Of a stretch of 64,000 nucleotides of DNA, positions 12,437 through 22,289 are shown piece by piece. The notes below the pieces were generated by a model. The model had not been told where the DNA came from. It saw only the letters and a list, made by a program, of their open reading frames with translations, and did not search any database. Position 1 is the stretch's first letter; every line of letters begins with the position of its first letter. A program made the translations under genes and the position numbers. This stretch comes from Symsagittifera roscoffensis. Its lineage: Eukaryota > Xenacoelomorpha > Acoela > Convolutidae. Location of the stretch: assembly GCF_963678635.1 (NCBI RefSeq), contig NC_087066.1, positions 61,618,054 to 61,682,053 of the forward strand. The letters are read 5' to 3'.

Positions 12437-12668
12437 TCAGAGTTTTTCCGCGACATAAAACCCTGTCCAGACTATGGACTCTCGTTCGCGGAATTAATAT
12501 TTCCGGGACCGACAAAGTCGAAAAATTAGTCGCAGACCCCGACCCGGGAAACAGCATAACGGCATTGAGAGTACTCAGAGACCTGAATAATATAGTTCGT
12601 GTTTTCAAGCATCAAAAATTGAGCTAGTTGCCGAAGTTGAAGATTTCATTAGAAATCGAATAAAAAGG
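12437..12668 (+). other. Coding-like stretch (possible decayed exon) at the right edge of the satellite
   Basis: Directly after a satellite-derived TATTTTCAG, one plus frame reads TLSRLWTLVRGINISGTDKV and on through DPDPGNSITALRVLRDLNNI to a TAG at about 12624. A second frame then continues with ELVAEVEDFIRNRIK up to AAAAAG|GTACAT, a possible donor. The two frames overlap by about 20 nt, suggesting a one-base frame change. Base composition is clearly richer than the surroundings. No family recognised. Confidence 0.4.
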
Positions 12669-12779
12669 TACATGACAGTCTTATGTGCGATGAACGCACG
12701 CACAAGTGAGCTCAATTAGACAAACCATGGATGCAAAACTCTCTGTTTTCCATTGGCTCTCGAAACAATCTGACTGTAT

Positions 12780-12783
12780 ATAC
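12780..12783. repeat. Target site duplication ATAC (left)
   Basis: ATAC abuts the left LTR and recurs at 31532-31535 directly after the right LTR. Four bases is the usual target duplication of many gypsy/errantivirus integrases. Confidence 0.85.
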
Positions 12784-13193
12784 TGAGTTATGACCGAAGT
12801 GTATAACTCATAGAGTAATTTCGGATAGGGTACACCGTCTGCTCGTCACGCTATCTTATTTTCGGCCGGATAGATTCGTGCAACTTCTTAGTCTAATATC
12901 GATCCTAATCTTACTCTTATACTATCTAGTCTCAGGTTGTTTAACTAGTCTCTGCTAGGCTCAATAGATCTAGGGTATACTGGTTTATTGCGGCTGCTGA
13001 AGTCTTCTTGGAGAGTCAACTAATTTCTAAGTTAAATTCAAATCTCTCTGGTGCTGAAATTACAAGTAATTTCAGCACTTACAAATAAATGGGTTGTTAG
13101 TTAGATGGATCATGATTGGTTAATATTAAATACTTTACAGTGGTAAAATATCTAATTTATCCAATCATAAAATGTAGTTTAGATCAGGTTCCA
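12784..13193 (-). repeat. 3' LTR of the giant element
   Basis: 410 bp. In sense orientation it begins TGGAACCTGATC and ends ATAACTCA. It differs from the 5' LTR at two positions (one in the AATATCGATCC word, one in the AAATAAATGGG word). It carries an AATAAA polyadenylation signal in sense orientation (12984-12989) and a perfect hairpin (13051-13078). The sequence just upstream in sense orientation, CCCGGATGGG (13194-13203), is the likely second-strand priming site; the same word precedes the 3' LTR at 47276. Confidence 0.93.
13051..13078 (-). repeat. Perfect LTR hairpin
   Basis: GTGCTGAAATTAC and GTAATTTCAGCAC form a 13-bp stem with a 2-nt loop; the identical sequence is in the 5' LTR at 31389-31416. 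At the corresponding place in the related plus-strand element the stem is GGCTGAAACTA/TAGTTTCAGCC (44373-44398, 47389-47414), with paired changes. Copy A lacks it. Confidence 0.8.
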
Positions 13194-13239
13194 CCCATCC
13201 GGGTTTTACAGAGTTTTTTTAGAATAGTCTTTCTGCAAT

Positions 13240-13650
13240 TCAAAGGATGGATGATGGACGTTGGTATTTGGCGAACATCTTATTTCTTCTGGGTTTTCTT
13301 ATTAGAGAAGTCCCAGATTCAATCGTTGTGTCTTCTCAAGACAACGACTGGGTTTTCGGAACAAACTCAAATCTGATTTCAGAATGGTTGGCTATGACAG
13401 GTTTTTCCGTTTCATGTAGAGAACTTCTTTTGTGTTTGACCTTGTCTGGGAATGGCGTGGAGATTGTGTGTGGAGGGGATGCCTGGTTACTCGGATCTGT
13501 ACGTATACTTGAACATCGAGGTGGTCATTGGTCTAGTTCAATGAAGTCCTTTTCTGCGAAGTCAAGTCGTACTCTAAATCCTTTGAGTTGTGATTGTGGG
13601 CGGCATATTGATTGTGGTTGGCCATTCTTTTTCGAGTGTAGTGGGGTCAT
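13240..13650 (-). pseudogene. Small 3'-terminal ORF, interrupted by two TGA codons
   Basis: One reading frame runs from an ATG at 13650 (MTPLHSKKNGQPQSICRPQ) to 13240, broken by TGA at 13525-13527 and 13336-13338. A frame at 46874-47089 in the plus-strand element resembles it across the first TGA (shared NG, R(S/P), and LH.E(K)P-like patches), at the same distance from the 3' LTR. That suggests a small gene or coding remnant kept at the 3' end of both families. The similarity was judged by eye and is modest; no function recognised. Confidence 0.35.
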
Positions 13651-14621
13651 CTTGTCTTTGGATGTTCGTCTTTGGTGTTGTATGCTGATCTATATACTGC
13701 AAGATATAATTTACATTTTATAAAATTTTTATTAGTTTAATGTTTTAGTTATGATTTTGGTTAGTTGTTTTCACAAAAGCTTTTTGTTTTAGTTCGGTTA
13801 TTTTGAAGAGTTACTCACCCTTGAGTAGCTCTTATTAAAAATAGGAGTGTGGTCACAAAGCGTGGATGTAGCACGGTGGGTTAGGCCGGCTATAGAGCAT
13901 GCTCAGGACGTCCTCTTCTGGTGGGTTAGGCCAGGAGTGGGAGTATGATTGCATGCGGTTTTTGTGAGAGGTCCTGTTATGTGACAACGTTTTATGTTGG
14001 GTTTGTTGTGGTTTTTCTTATGTTTTGTTGGTTGTGTCCTTTTTTCAAAAATCAAATTGTTTGTGGTATGGGTTTGTCTTTCGACTTTTTTGTGTTTTAT
14101 TATTTCTTTCTTAGACTTTATAATAGTCTTCAAAAGAATAAATTATCCAGTTTTAAACTGGGTTAATCCGGTTTGGGTACCGTTGGTTTCCTTTTCTTAG
14201 TCATGCTGGTATTCTATGATTTGTGGTGTTTAGTAAGCTGCGTTGGTTAGTGTTGTTTAGTATATAATTCCTTTCCAACCGGGTTAAAGGAAAGTTTGAA
14301 ACGTGTTATCTTGTGTTAGAGCTGTTGTTTGTGAGAGCTTGAAACTGAAATTCATTATTTTAAACAATTCTTCGTGGGCGAGCTGTGCGAGTGTGGATAG
14401 AATCTTTGTGCGAATGAATGGAAATATCAAAAGGTTAGTACTGCATTTTCGTTTTATCAATTTATTACATAGAAATGCAAATTTACTGCTAGTTGTTGGG
14501 GAAAATTAAGTTACAAATTTTCATCATTATTAGATTTACTGCATTTGGGAAAAAATACAGAATGGTTAGTTTCTAATTTTAATTTAATTAGTTAATAATA
14601 TGTATAATTCATATTTACCTG
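13651..14621. other. 3' non-coding part of the giant element
   Basis: No convincing ORF. The word GGTGGGTTAGGCC occurs twice (about 13878 and 13920). A stretch near 13700-13860 matches 46690-46830 of the non-autonomous element (shared AATAACCGAACTAA...AAGCTTTTG...), so this is retained family sequence, not a foreign insert. Confidence 0.6.
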
Positions 14622-16430
14622 TTAGTCGTCGGGGAAGAAATCGTGGGGGAAGATGTCGTGGATGAGATCTGAAGTTGTTAGTAATTTAGCTAAGATGCGG
14701 ATGATATTTTTAGTTTGAAGCAGTGGCCAAAGCAATTGAAGTGCTTTAATGGTGGTTAATTCTTCAGTGCCAACTGCAAACTCATAAGGTGTGTTTTGGA
14801 TTAGATTATATAATTTGTGATTGAATTTAGTGTTGTGGATGAATTCTAAAATGGGGATTTCTATAGGTTGAACAAATTCGTGTGGGAGAAGGAAGGGTCG
14901 GGATTCTTCTGCGTTGAAGGTCTTGGTGATGGGACAAAAAATATACATTTGGGTTATGGGATCATAATTTCGAAGAATACCATGAAGGTTAGTATCTTTA
15001 ATGCAATATGTGAAGTTGAGAAAGAATGGTGAGGTGTATTTGGAATTGATGAATTGAAAACGGTGGTGTGGTTGTCTGGAGGGAGTGTGTAGGTCGAAGT
15101 GATTTTGGATAAAACGATAATATGTATATGTGTGAGTTTGTTTAGTGCGCAACATAATATCGTGTGAGCAGTGCAGATCTCTTTCATGTGGTGCAAGGAA
15201 ATGAAAGGTTAGTGAAAATATTTGGAAGCGTTCTTTAAAACTTTCGTAGGCTTGCGTGTCTATTAGTGCTTCTGAGATGATGTGGTCAAATTTGCGATCA
15301 AAGATATTGAGTGTAAATACATATGGTGTTTTAATGAAAAATTTTTCTGTGATTTGTGGGTTAGCGAAGCGATCATTGTCTAAGAATTGATCTTGGTTAG
15401 TTCTGATGATGTTATGATCGTAATATTCTAGCGTATATTCGTTAGCTCGGGGTGCAGTGTATGTTTTTAGTGATTTTTTATATCCGATGTAAGTAAATTG
15501 TCTAGGTGTTAGTGGTGTAGTGAGTCGATATAGCATGTCCTTATTTCGTTCTATATCGATGTGAGTGTTAGATAAAGGTAAGCAAAGGGGATTAGTAAAA
15601 TGATAATATGAGGTCCAAGGAAGGGTAGGCATTGAAACGTGTTCGTCTACAAAGTTACGTGTTTCGTTAGTGTCGTGAGGGGTGTTTAAGGTGTATTGTG
15701 GAAATGAGGGTAAGGTGATAGCTAAAAATTCTTTTGTATTAGTGTGATTTGGGTGATTTATATATTCACGGGCTGTTCCTGGTTTTGCTGGGAAAGGATG
15801 GTTGGGGAACTTTCTTTTAAAAGTGCGGTAAGCTCTATTAGTGCTGAGTGAAGATTCAGTAGATGTGGATGATGGTGCTAATGATTCGGTATAAATTGAA
15901 GAGGGTGTAGGGGTAGGAGGGTTGGATGAATCTATTGTGGATGAAATTTGGTTTATGGTGGGGGTGTCAAGGTGGTAGGGTTGTTGTTGTAATGTAATAA
16001 AATTATCTAGTTCTGGGGAGATTTGGGGGGTATCTGGAGAATTGGATGATCGGTCTGAATGACATGAAGAATAGGTTGGAGTGACTTGGGAATCATAAGA
16101 GGGTGTAGAATTGGTGGGGACAGGGTTATTTGGTAGCATTGGTTGAAAAGGGGGTTGGGAAAAAATTGAGGGGTTGGTGTGAAAATTATTGGATGGAGAT
16201 GGTTCAGAGTCGGCAAATTCATCGGGGGTTTCAATATTCGGGTTATTGAGTTGTGAGGTGGAGTATAAAACTGAGATGTGTGAATTAGTATCGGAATTCA
16301 TGCCTGATGTTACATTACTGATTGGGAAATCGGGTGGTGGGAAAGCGAAAAGTGGTATTATTGTAATTGGAGTAGTGAGGTTGGTTGGATGGGAATTTGA
16401 ACGGTGTAGGGATCCAAGTTGTCGGCTCAT
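14622..16430 (-). CDS. Unknown 602-aa protein, last large ORF of the 3' cassette
   Basis: Intact ORF from an ATG at 16430. The start overlaps the stop of the glycoprotein frame in an ATGA (16430-16427), so it may be translated by termination-reinitiation. The N-terminal third (to about residue 215) is rich in Pro, Ser, Thr and Asn and looks disordered. The remainder is denser, with aromatic-rich stretches (e.g. RNYDPITQMYIFCPITKTF near residue 495) and an acidic C-terminus (FPHDFFPDD). I see no signal peptide, zinc finger, nuclease or capsid motif. It is uninterrupted in an element where most other genes have breaks, which suggests recent selection. Function unknown. Confidence 0.75.
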   Translation of the reverse strand: MSRQLGSLHRSNSHPTNLTTPITIIPLFAFPPPDFPISNVTSGMNSDTNSHISVLYSTSQLNNPNIETPDEFADSEPSPSNNFHTNPSIFSQPPFQPMLPNNPVPTNSTPSYDSQVTPTYSSCHSDRSSNSPDTPQISPELDNFITLQQQPYHLDTPTINQISSTIDSSNPPTPTPSSIYTESLAPSSTSTESSLSTNRAYRTFKRKFPNHPFPAKPGTAREYINHPNHTNTKEFLAITLPSFPQYTLNTPHDTNETRNFVDEHVSMPTLPWTSYYHFTNPLCLPLSNTHIDIERNKDMLYRLTTPLTPRQFTYIGYKKSLKTYTAPRANEYTLEYYDHNIIRTNQDQFLDNDRFANPQITEKFFIKTPYVFTLNIFDRKFDHIISEALIDTQAYESFKERFQIFSLTFHFLAPHERDLHCSHDIMLRTKQTHTYTYYRFIQNHFDLHTPSRQPHHRFQFINSKYTSPFFLNFTYCIKDTNLHGILRNYDPITQMYIFCPITKTFNAEESRPFLLPHEFVQPIEIPILEFIHNTKFNHKLYNLIQNTPYEFAVGTEELTTIKALQLLWPLLQTKNIIRILAKLLTTSDLIHDIFPHDFFPDD

Positions 16431-19051
16431 CGTGGGCTAAAATAATTATTATTTTGAGACTGAAAAGCGGTGGTATGGGGTTGTTCTATAATTTGTTCAT
16501 AGGTATTTTCATCTTGTGAGTGGTGTGTCATTATATGTTGGATGGGACTTTGTGATATGCTTGGTCTAAAATTTGGATTATGTGTTATTGCTAAGTTTCG
16601 AAAATTACGTGGGACTAGGGATAAAGGATGGTTATGTGGTAGGGGTGGTAACTGTGGTGCTGTTGGCGTTGTGTCTACATTGTTATGTTCTTCGTCGTAT
16701 GTGTTCTGTCTTGTTGCTATTTTTGTGTTGTATTCTTTTATTTGTGCATCTAAAAGAATTTTGTTTATTGAATTAGAAAAAATTCCAAAAAATCCTGCAA
16801 ATAGTATGCGTGCTACACTTGCTTGTCTATTGACTTGTGTGTGTATAGCACATGTGTTATAGATTCCTTTTAAGAGTGAAAAAAGAAATCCAATAAAGTT
16901 AAACATTGCGTATAAAATAGTCAATTTTTCTAAGATGTAGTAGGGCCATCCTAGAAAATCAAGAATTTCATTCTTGAGTGTAACAAAGCTAAAAATATTG
17001 ATAGGTGATATATCTTGGGGACGGTATTTTTCACCGTTTAGATATATATAATCTTTAATGTCTTTAAAATATCCGCTATAGTCTTGCGTATAGATGTCTG
17101 CAAATCCTGCGGTTTCGGCAAGTTTGCGTAAGTTTTGGTCAATTGATTGTCTTTGTATTGTGTCCATTTGTGTTAATAATTCTTGGAATTGTTGTGTTCT
17201 AATGTGATGTTGAATATCTGATTTTGAGTATATTCCTATTGATTGTAAGTCTATATTTGGACTTCGAGCGATAGCGCGAATGCTTTCTGGTGAAAGTTTT
17301 TTGAGTGATTGCATTAATGTGGGATATGGGGTGAGAAGGTAATATTTATCTTCATCAGGGTTTAGTTGTACTACATTGTGGCTATTTTCTGATCCACATG
17401 GGACTGCGGTATCCCAGAAATAGGTTCTTCTTGAAAGTGTATCAACGAAATGTACTTATATGTTCTTCTTATAAAAGATAGGGATTCTTTTATAGCATCG
17501 TTTGTCTTCAAAAACGTATAGTGGTGATACTTTTTTGGTACAAGTATAAAACCATAAAATGTTTCCTTCGTAGTCTAAAAAACTTGATCTATTTCCTGAT
17601 AGTAAATATCCTGCGTAGGGTATTTTTAATACTGCTAGTGCAAGTGATTGTAATATTTGTGTTCTTTCTAATTCGCATAGTTGGTGTAGTGTTTCTAATT
17701 CGGAGAGTGACATTTCTTGAAAAATTCGGCTAATCGTGTAGTCTAGTTTCATATCTAAGTGAATATCATAGTGGATATTACCGAAATATGTACTATTCAT
17801 TAGTGATAGTTCTTGTAAACGTGTACTTTGATCGTCTTGGGGCTTTAAATGTCCACCAGGTTGACCTGTATTTTTTTGAAAATGAACTGGTATGTATGAT
17901 GTTCCTTCGTTTAGAGGATGACCTGTTGCATATGGGTCGATTTTTACTTTTCCAGTGGTCATGTCGAATCCTTTTTCGTATTCAACTAATATCTCGGAGT
18001 ATTGTGTTTTGTGAAGTGGATTTCTGTATTTACATGCAAGTTCTGTTTCTTGATATATTTGAAAACGTGTCAATTTATTTTCTATATTGTCTATGTTTCT
18101 AAAATTAGAACTTAGTTTTCGTGATGGATGGACTTGTTCATATGGAATTGATTGTATAAAATATTTTTCGTGAAATTTTATCATACGAGCGTGTATTTTT
18201 GCTACTTGAAATGTTGTACATGTGTCTTCGGGGAACCAAACAATTGTTGCTTGTGTTCGTGTTGTAGGGTCACAATAGCCTTGATCGTTTTTACAAGGTA
18301 ATCGAATTCCTTGATAGATCATTGTGTTGTCTGATAAATCGCGTGTGAGTTGTATTTTTTCGAGTTGTATTTTCCAATCAAAAAACATGATTTCTTGATA
18401 TCCTTTATTTTTTGTGTCTGCTTTGCAGTTTGATGGGTCATTTATACCAATGTGTGGTATCCAGTGTTTATCGTGTATATCATAAGTTAATCTTCCGTGT
18501 GCGCCGTTGTATGGGTATTTTTCATCTAATTTTACATGTCCTTGATATCTTTCAAGTTCTGCTTGATGTACAGAATCTGCAAAAACTTGGAAATATACTA
18601 GTTTTCTATCTGTGTTTTTATTTCTTGTGATATTTAGTCTGAGTAACTCGTTTTTACAATCTTCGGGATTGAGATGTAAAAGTCGCTCTATATTACTCTG
18701 GTAGAATGATTCATGGTCAAGTCGGTTTTTATTTCCGTTTGAGACTTGTGAACAATGTACCTTCTTTTCAGAAAATTTTGCTGTGAATTTATATCCTATA
18801 ACTGTTGTTGCTCGGGCTTTTGAATAAAGTGTTGCGATTACATTTGTAGTTTCTATGGCTTGTGGTTCTGTTTCGCATTGTGATACTTGATTTATTGCAT
18901 ATTTGTGTAATGTTTTTTGTTCGTTTTCTTCACAATCGTAATGTGTTACTAATAAATCTTGGGGTCCTGTGCGGGGGGAAGGGTTTATGTTTTCATTTGA
19001 GGTTATTAGAAAAAGGAGTTGGAGAAAAATTAAAATTTTTAGAATATACAT
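16427..19051 (-). pseudogene. Envelope-like glycoprotein, one in-frame TAA
   Basis: Starts at 19051 with a clear signal peptide (MYILKILIFLQLLFLIT). The first 531 codons form a Cys-rich ectodomain with several N-glycosylation sequons and end at a TAA (17456-17458). The same frame then stays open for another 342 codons to 16427, containing the membrane-proximal region, a hydrophobic segment around the LTILYAMFNFIGFLF stretch and a Pro/Gln-rich tail. So one gene is interrupted by a single stop: a mutation, a sequence error or readthrough. The CYKRIPI motif just before the stop and the Cys-containing segment after it recall class III (gB-like, chuvirus-type) glycoproteins found in animal genomes; that family call is from memory and tentative. 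Its start overlaps the upstream frame by 13 nt. Confidence 0.75.
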
Positions 19052-20370
19052 GTGTATGACAATCCTGAGTATGGGTTATAAAATGTGATGTAACCAATTG
19101 TCTTTTTGGTATATCTGTCGTATTTGTATATCACTTCAGTTGTTATAAATGGTGGTGGTAGGGATTGAACTGTTATATTTGGTGGATTTAATGGATAGGG
19201 ATGTTGAGTAATGTTGTTTAATTTAACCGTGATTTCAAATTTTAATTGTAGATTATTTTGTTGGAGTGTTTGGATGTTATGAGCACGAATGTCTTCGTGA
19301 ATGTCTTGTCTATACTGTAGTCTGTTTAGTGCCCAATTGTGGAGTCGGTTACTTTCTAGGTGTTGTCCAAATAATGGTGGAGGTGCTGTGAATGTATTCC
19401 AGTCTAGTCTTAAAGGAATATTTGTTGATGATTGTTCTCGATATCTAGCGTCGAGGTTATTTGGGAAATTTAAGTTAAAAGGTGGTGGTGAAATCTGGCT
19501 TATTGATGGTGTTGATGGTAGCGATAATGTTTCTGGTAGTGATGAGGATGTTGTTGTATCCGTAGAAATATCTATTGGATCATTGACTAAATTTAGTTCA
19601 CCTTGTGTGAATGAATGTGTTGTCCAATATGGTAGTCGTGATGCTTGGTTTGGGGGATAGAAGGGATTTTCACGTATTTGTTCAGATGTTGTTGTTGAAC
19701 CTAAGTAATCTGAGGGTAGGCTTGAGGTGCTACGTTGTGAAAGAAGCGTAGGGGTTTCTGGTAATATACCAATGGGGTTTTCAGGTGTATTTTGTGACGG
19801 GGATTGAGGTATATCAAAATGAACTCGGGGAGTTTGAAAATTTCTGTTTCGTCGAGGATGTATAATTTGTCTATTTGTTTCGACTGTATTTTGGTTTTGA
19901 CTAGGATTTCTTATTCTACTTAATTCTTGTGGTAGTGTTGGGTATAAGTTATATGTTGGTTCGCTTAGAGGTGCTTGTCGTTGAACTGGTTCTAGTGGTT
20001 CTGATAAGCGAGCGTGTCGTTCTTCAAAGGTATATGGGTTATCTTGAAAAGAAATTCGTGTAGATGTTTGAGGATTTTGGGTAGTTGAAGGTGTTGTTGG
20101 GTTATCTTGGGATGATGTCGGTGAAGACTGACTTTGTGACTGTTGGGTAGCAATTTTTGATAGCTTTTTGGGTCTATTCTTTTAGTGAAAAATTTTATGC
20201 TTATTATAGTATTCTTCTAAAAAAAGAATTAGGAGAATTGTTGCTAGGGCGAATGTGATGATTGCTTTTTTTATACATTTGCATATTGTCAAGATGAGGG
20301 ATGATAGAAATGTTATAAAAATTACAAATAGTAAAAAAATATCGGTTCTACTAAAAATGGTTCGGATCAT
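19039..20370 (-). pseudogene. Small membrane ORF plus in-frame Pro/Ser/Thr-rich extension across a TAA
   Basis: From an ATG at 20370 (MIRTIFSRTDIFLLF) runs a 62-aa protein with two hydrophobic segments, ending at TAA 20182-20184. Without any frame change the reading continues for 380 more codons to a TAA at 19039-19041. The extension is rich in Gln, Pro, Ser and Thr at first and more structured near its end (HNWALNRLQYRQDI; ITVKLNN). It has no ATG near its beginning, so on its own it could be made only by readthrough, splicing or non-AUG initiation. The ATG overlaps the preceding ORF's stop as ATGA, and the end overlaps the glycoprotein start by 13 nt. No family recognised. Confidence 0.6.
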
Positions 20371-20597
20371 TTAGATAAGTTTTGTGAATCGTACCTGTGG
20401 ATATAGTCAATAGCTTTTGAAAGTTGGAGGTATAGTTCAAATAGGGAATAGAAAATTAAAAAAATATTGCAAAAAATGATTAAGATTATTATAAAAGATT
20501 CAAAGATATCAAAAAGAAATTTTATAAAAGTTTTAAGGTTCGTAAAAAATTGTTTGAGGTTTGTGATAATTATAGTGACTGATTGAGAGAAGAGCAT
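20367..20597 (-). CDS. Small membrane protein, first ORF of the 3' cassette
   Basis: 76 aa, MLFSQSVTIIITNLKQF opening, with a long central hydrophobic stretch (about residues 30-60, SFIIILIIFCNIFLIFYSLF) expected to span the membrane. Its TGA overlaps the next ORF's ATG (ATGA at 20370-20367). A pyrimidine-rich CTCTTCTCTCAATCAG inside its first codons could serve as a splice acceptor for a subgenomic mRNA of the 3' genes. No homology recognised. Confidence 0.5.
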   Translation of the reverse strand: MLFSQSVTIIITNLKQFFTNLKTFIKFLFDIFESFIIILIIFCNIFLIFYSLFELYLQLSKAIDYIHRYDSQNLSK

Positions 20598-21189
20598 TTA
20601 CGAAATGACTTCTTGATCGAATATTTTCTGTTGTTTGGGGCAATTTTCAAGTGTGGTCGGATTATTTATTGGTTTTTTGACAAGTGGGTTGAGTTTTGTG
20701 AAAAATTGTTGGGGGCAATTTTTATGGTGATCGGGAGGTCTTCTTTGTCTTTATTTTCATTTGTCAAATGATCTGGGGTATTTTTGAGATTTTTATACTT
20801 TAGGCTAATTAAAATGGTCGTTCTTTTATTTTAGGCTAATTTAACATATTTGTTTGGGGGGTATTTGAGGGCTGAGTTGGGGAAATATTGTTGATCTTTG
20901 GTTTATTAGATAAGGGAGGGTTATGATATTATGGTGATATTTATTTTAGTTGTCAAGTTGGAGTGGTTTGCTTATTTTCGACCTGGAGGTCGCAAAGTTA
21001 TAGTTATAGATATGCCTGGAGTTTAATATCGTTCGTCTAGTTGATCTGTGTTAGAGTTAGAGAAGGTGACGGATTGGATGAATCCTATTGGCTAATTATG
21101 AACTAGAATCGCTGCGTGTTTGTCAGCATGTTATTTTGAAAAATGAAAATTCAAAATGTTTCAAAGGTCTAGGTTTGTGAAATAAAAAA
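20598..21189. other. Spacer between pol and the 3' cassette
   Basis: About 590 bp with no supported gene on either strand. In envelope-bearing gypsy elements the downstream genes are expressed from a spliced mRNA, so this spacer is a natural place for acceptor and control sequences, but I see no decisive signal. Confidence 0.5.
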
Positions 21190-22289
21190 TTAAAGTTGTT
21201 TTTGAAATTCGACTTTCTTTAATATTTTAGATTGTGGGATGAATAATTTATAATTTTTACGTGGTTGATTTCTAAGTCGTGAAGACTCTCTATGTTCTAA
21301 TATGTCGATTTGTTCTTGGGGTATTATTTGTTCTGTCATTTTTCTATTTTTTCTTTCTTTTTGAGATGTATTTTGATCTAGATTTTTTGTATTGTTTTTT
21401 GTGGTGGTTGATTTTGTTATTTGGTTTTTGAGGTGAAAATCTTTTTGTTCCTTTGTTTTATTTTCCGTATGTGGGTTATTTTGAATAACTTTTAAAACTG
21501 TAAAAGAATATAATTGAGTTAGTTCGCGGAGTGCGTATTCTTTTGGATAATAAAGTAATAGGTTATTTCGGTGTTGAACGATTTCTTTTTTGTCTGAGTC
21601 GGTGATTTTATATGTGACATCAGTGGGTTTTGCAAATATTTGGTATGGTCCTTTACGAAGGGGTTGTAATTTTTTAGAAATTCCTTTTTGAGTATTAAAA
21701 TTGGGTATTAAAACAAATGTTCCAATTTTTAAATCGGAGGCTGGTGTAAAGCGTGAATTTATTTGTTCATTAATGTTTTGCCTTTGTAACAACTTTTTTG
21801 TTACTTTTTGGTAAATTTCATTGTGTTTTTTATCTCTGTTTAAAATCCATTCGGTGTGTGTACCGGAGGCTAATTTAAGAATTTGTGGGTGATGAAAATG
21901 ATCTTCATCGTGTGTATGTAAAGGTAGGTTATAACAAATTGAGTCTTTATTTGGTTGACAATAACCTTGTGCGTTTTTATGAGAGTTTGCTGTAAACATT
22001 ATTGGTTTGCGTGGCTTTTGGTTAAAAACCATTTCATATGGTGACATTCCTAGAGTTGTCGTGATTTGTGAATTATATGCTAGGGGAAATAATTTTACAT
22101 CTGCTGACCATTCAGTATATCTTGTATCATTTCCATTCTTGTAGTGAACGGTTCATACCTTCGACTAAGCCGTTTGTCCAAGGTGCGTGAGATGTACGTG
22201 GTTTGTGTTTGATGTTATATAAGTGGCATATTGTGATGATTTCATTATTTATAAATTCTGTACCATTGTCTGTAACTAAGGATTTCGGG
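21190..22289 (-). pseudogene. Integrase, remainder of core and C-terminal domain (frame-disrupted)
   Basis: Continues the integrase from the upstream pol ORF after a frame change at about 22290. The second catalytic Asp lies here in a TDNGTEF motif (about 22256-22276), followed by a GMNRSLQ segment. A second frame change near 22134-22145 leads to the last frame, which holds SPYEMVFNQKPRKP (22047 onward) and the C-terminal domain with a KIGTFVLIPNFNTQKG-like, GPYQI-containing barrel, typical of gypsy integrases. The tail is charged (Lys/Asn/Thr-rich). As written, no active integrase would be produced. Confidence 0.85.

Noticed and set aside
13247-13723. 158-codon plus-strand frame at the 3' end of the giant element
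   Set aside because: It is antisense to the interrupted 3' ORF, which has the family comparison on its side; the plus-strand product shows no domain.
13903-14133. 76-codon basic minus-strand frame
   Set aside because: Low-complexity Lys/Thr/His composition and no counterpart in the related element.
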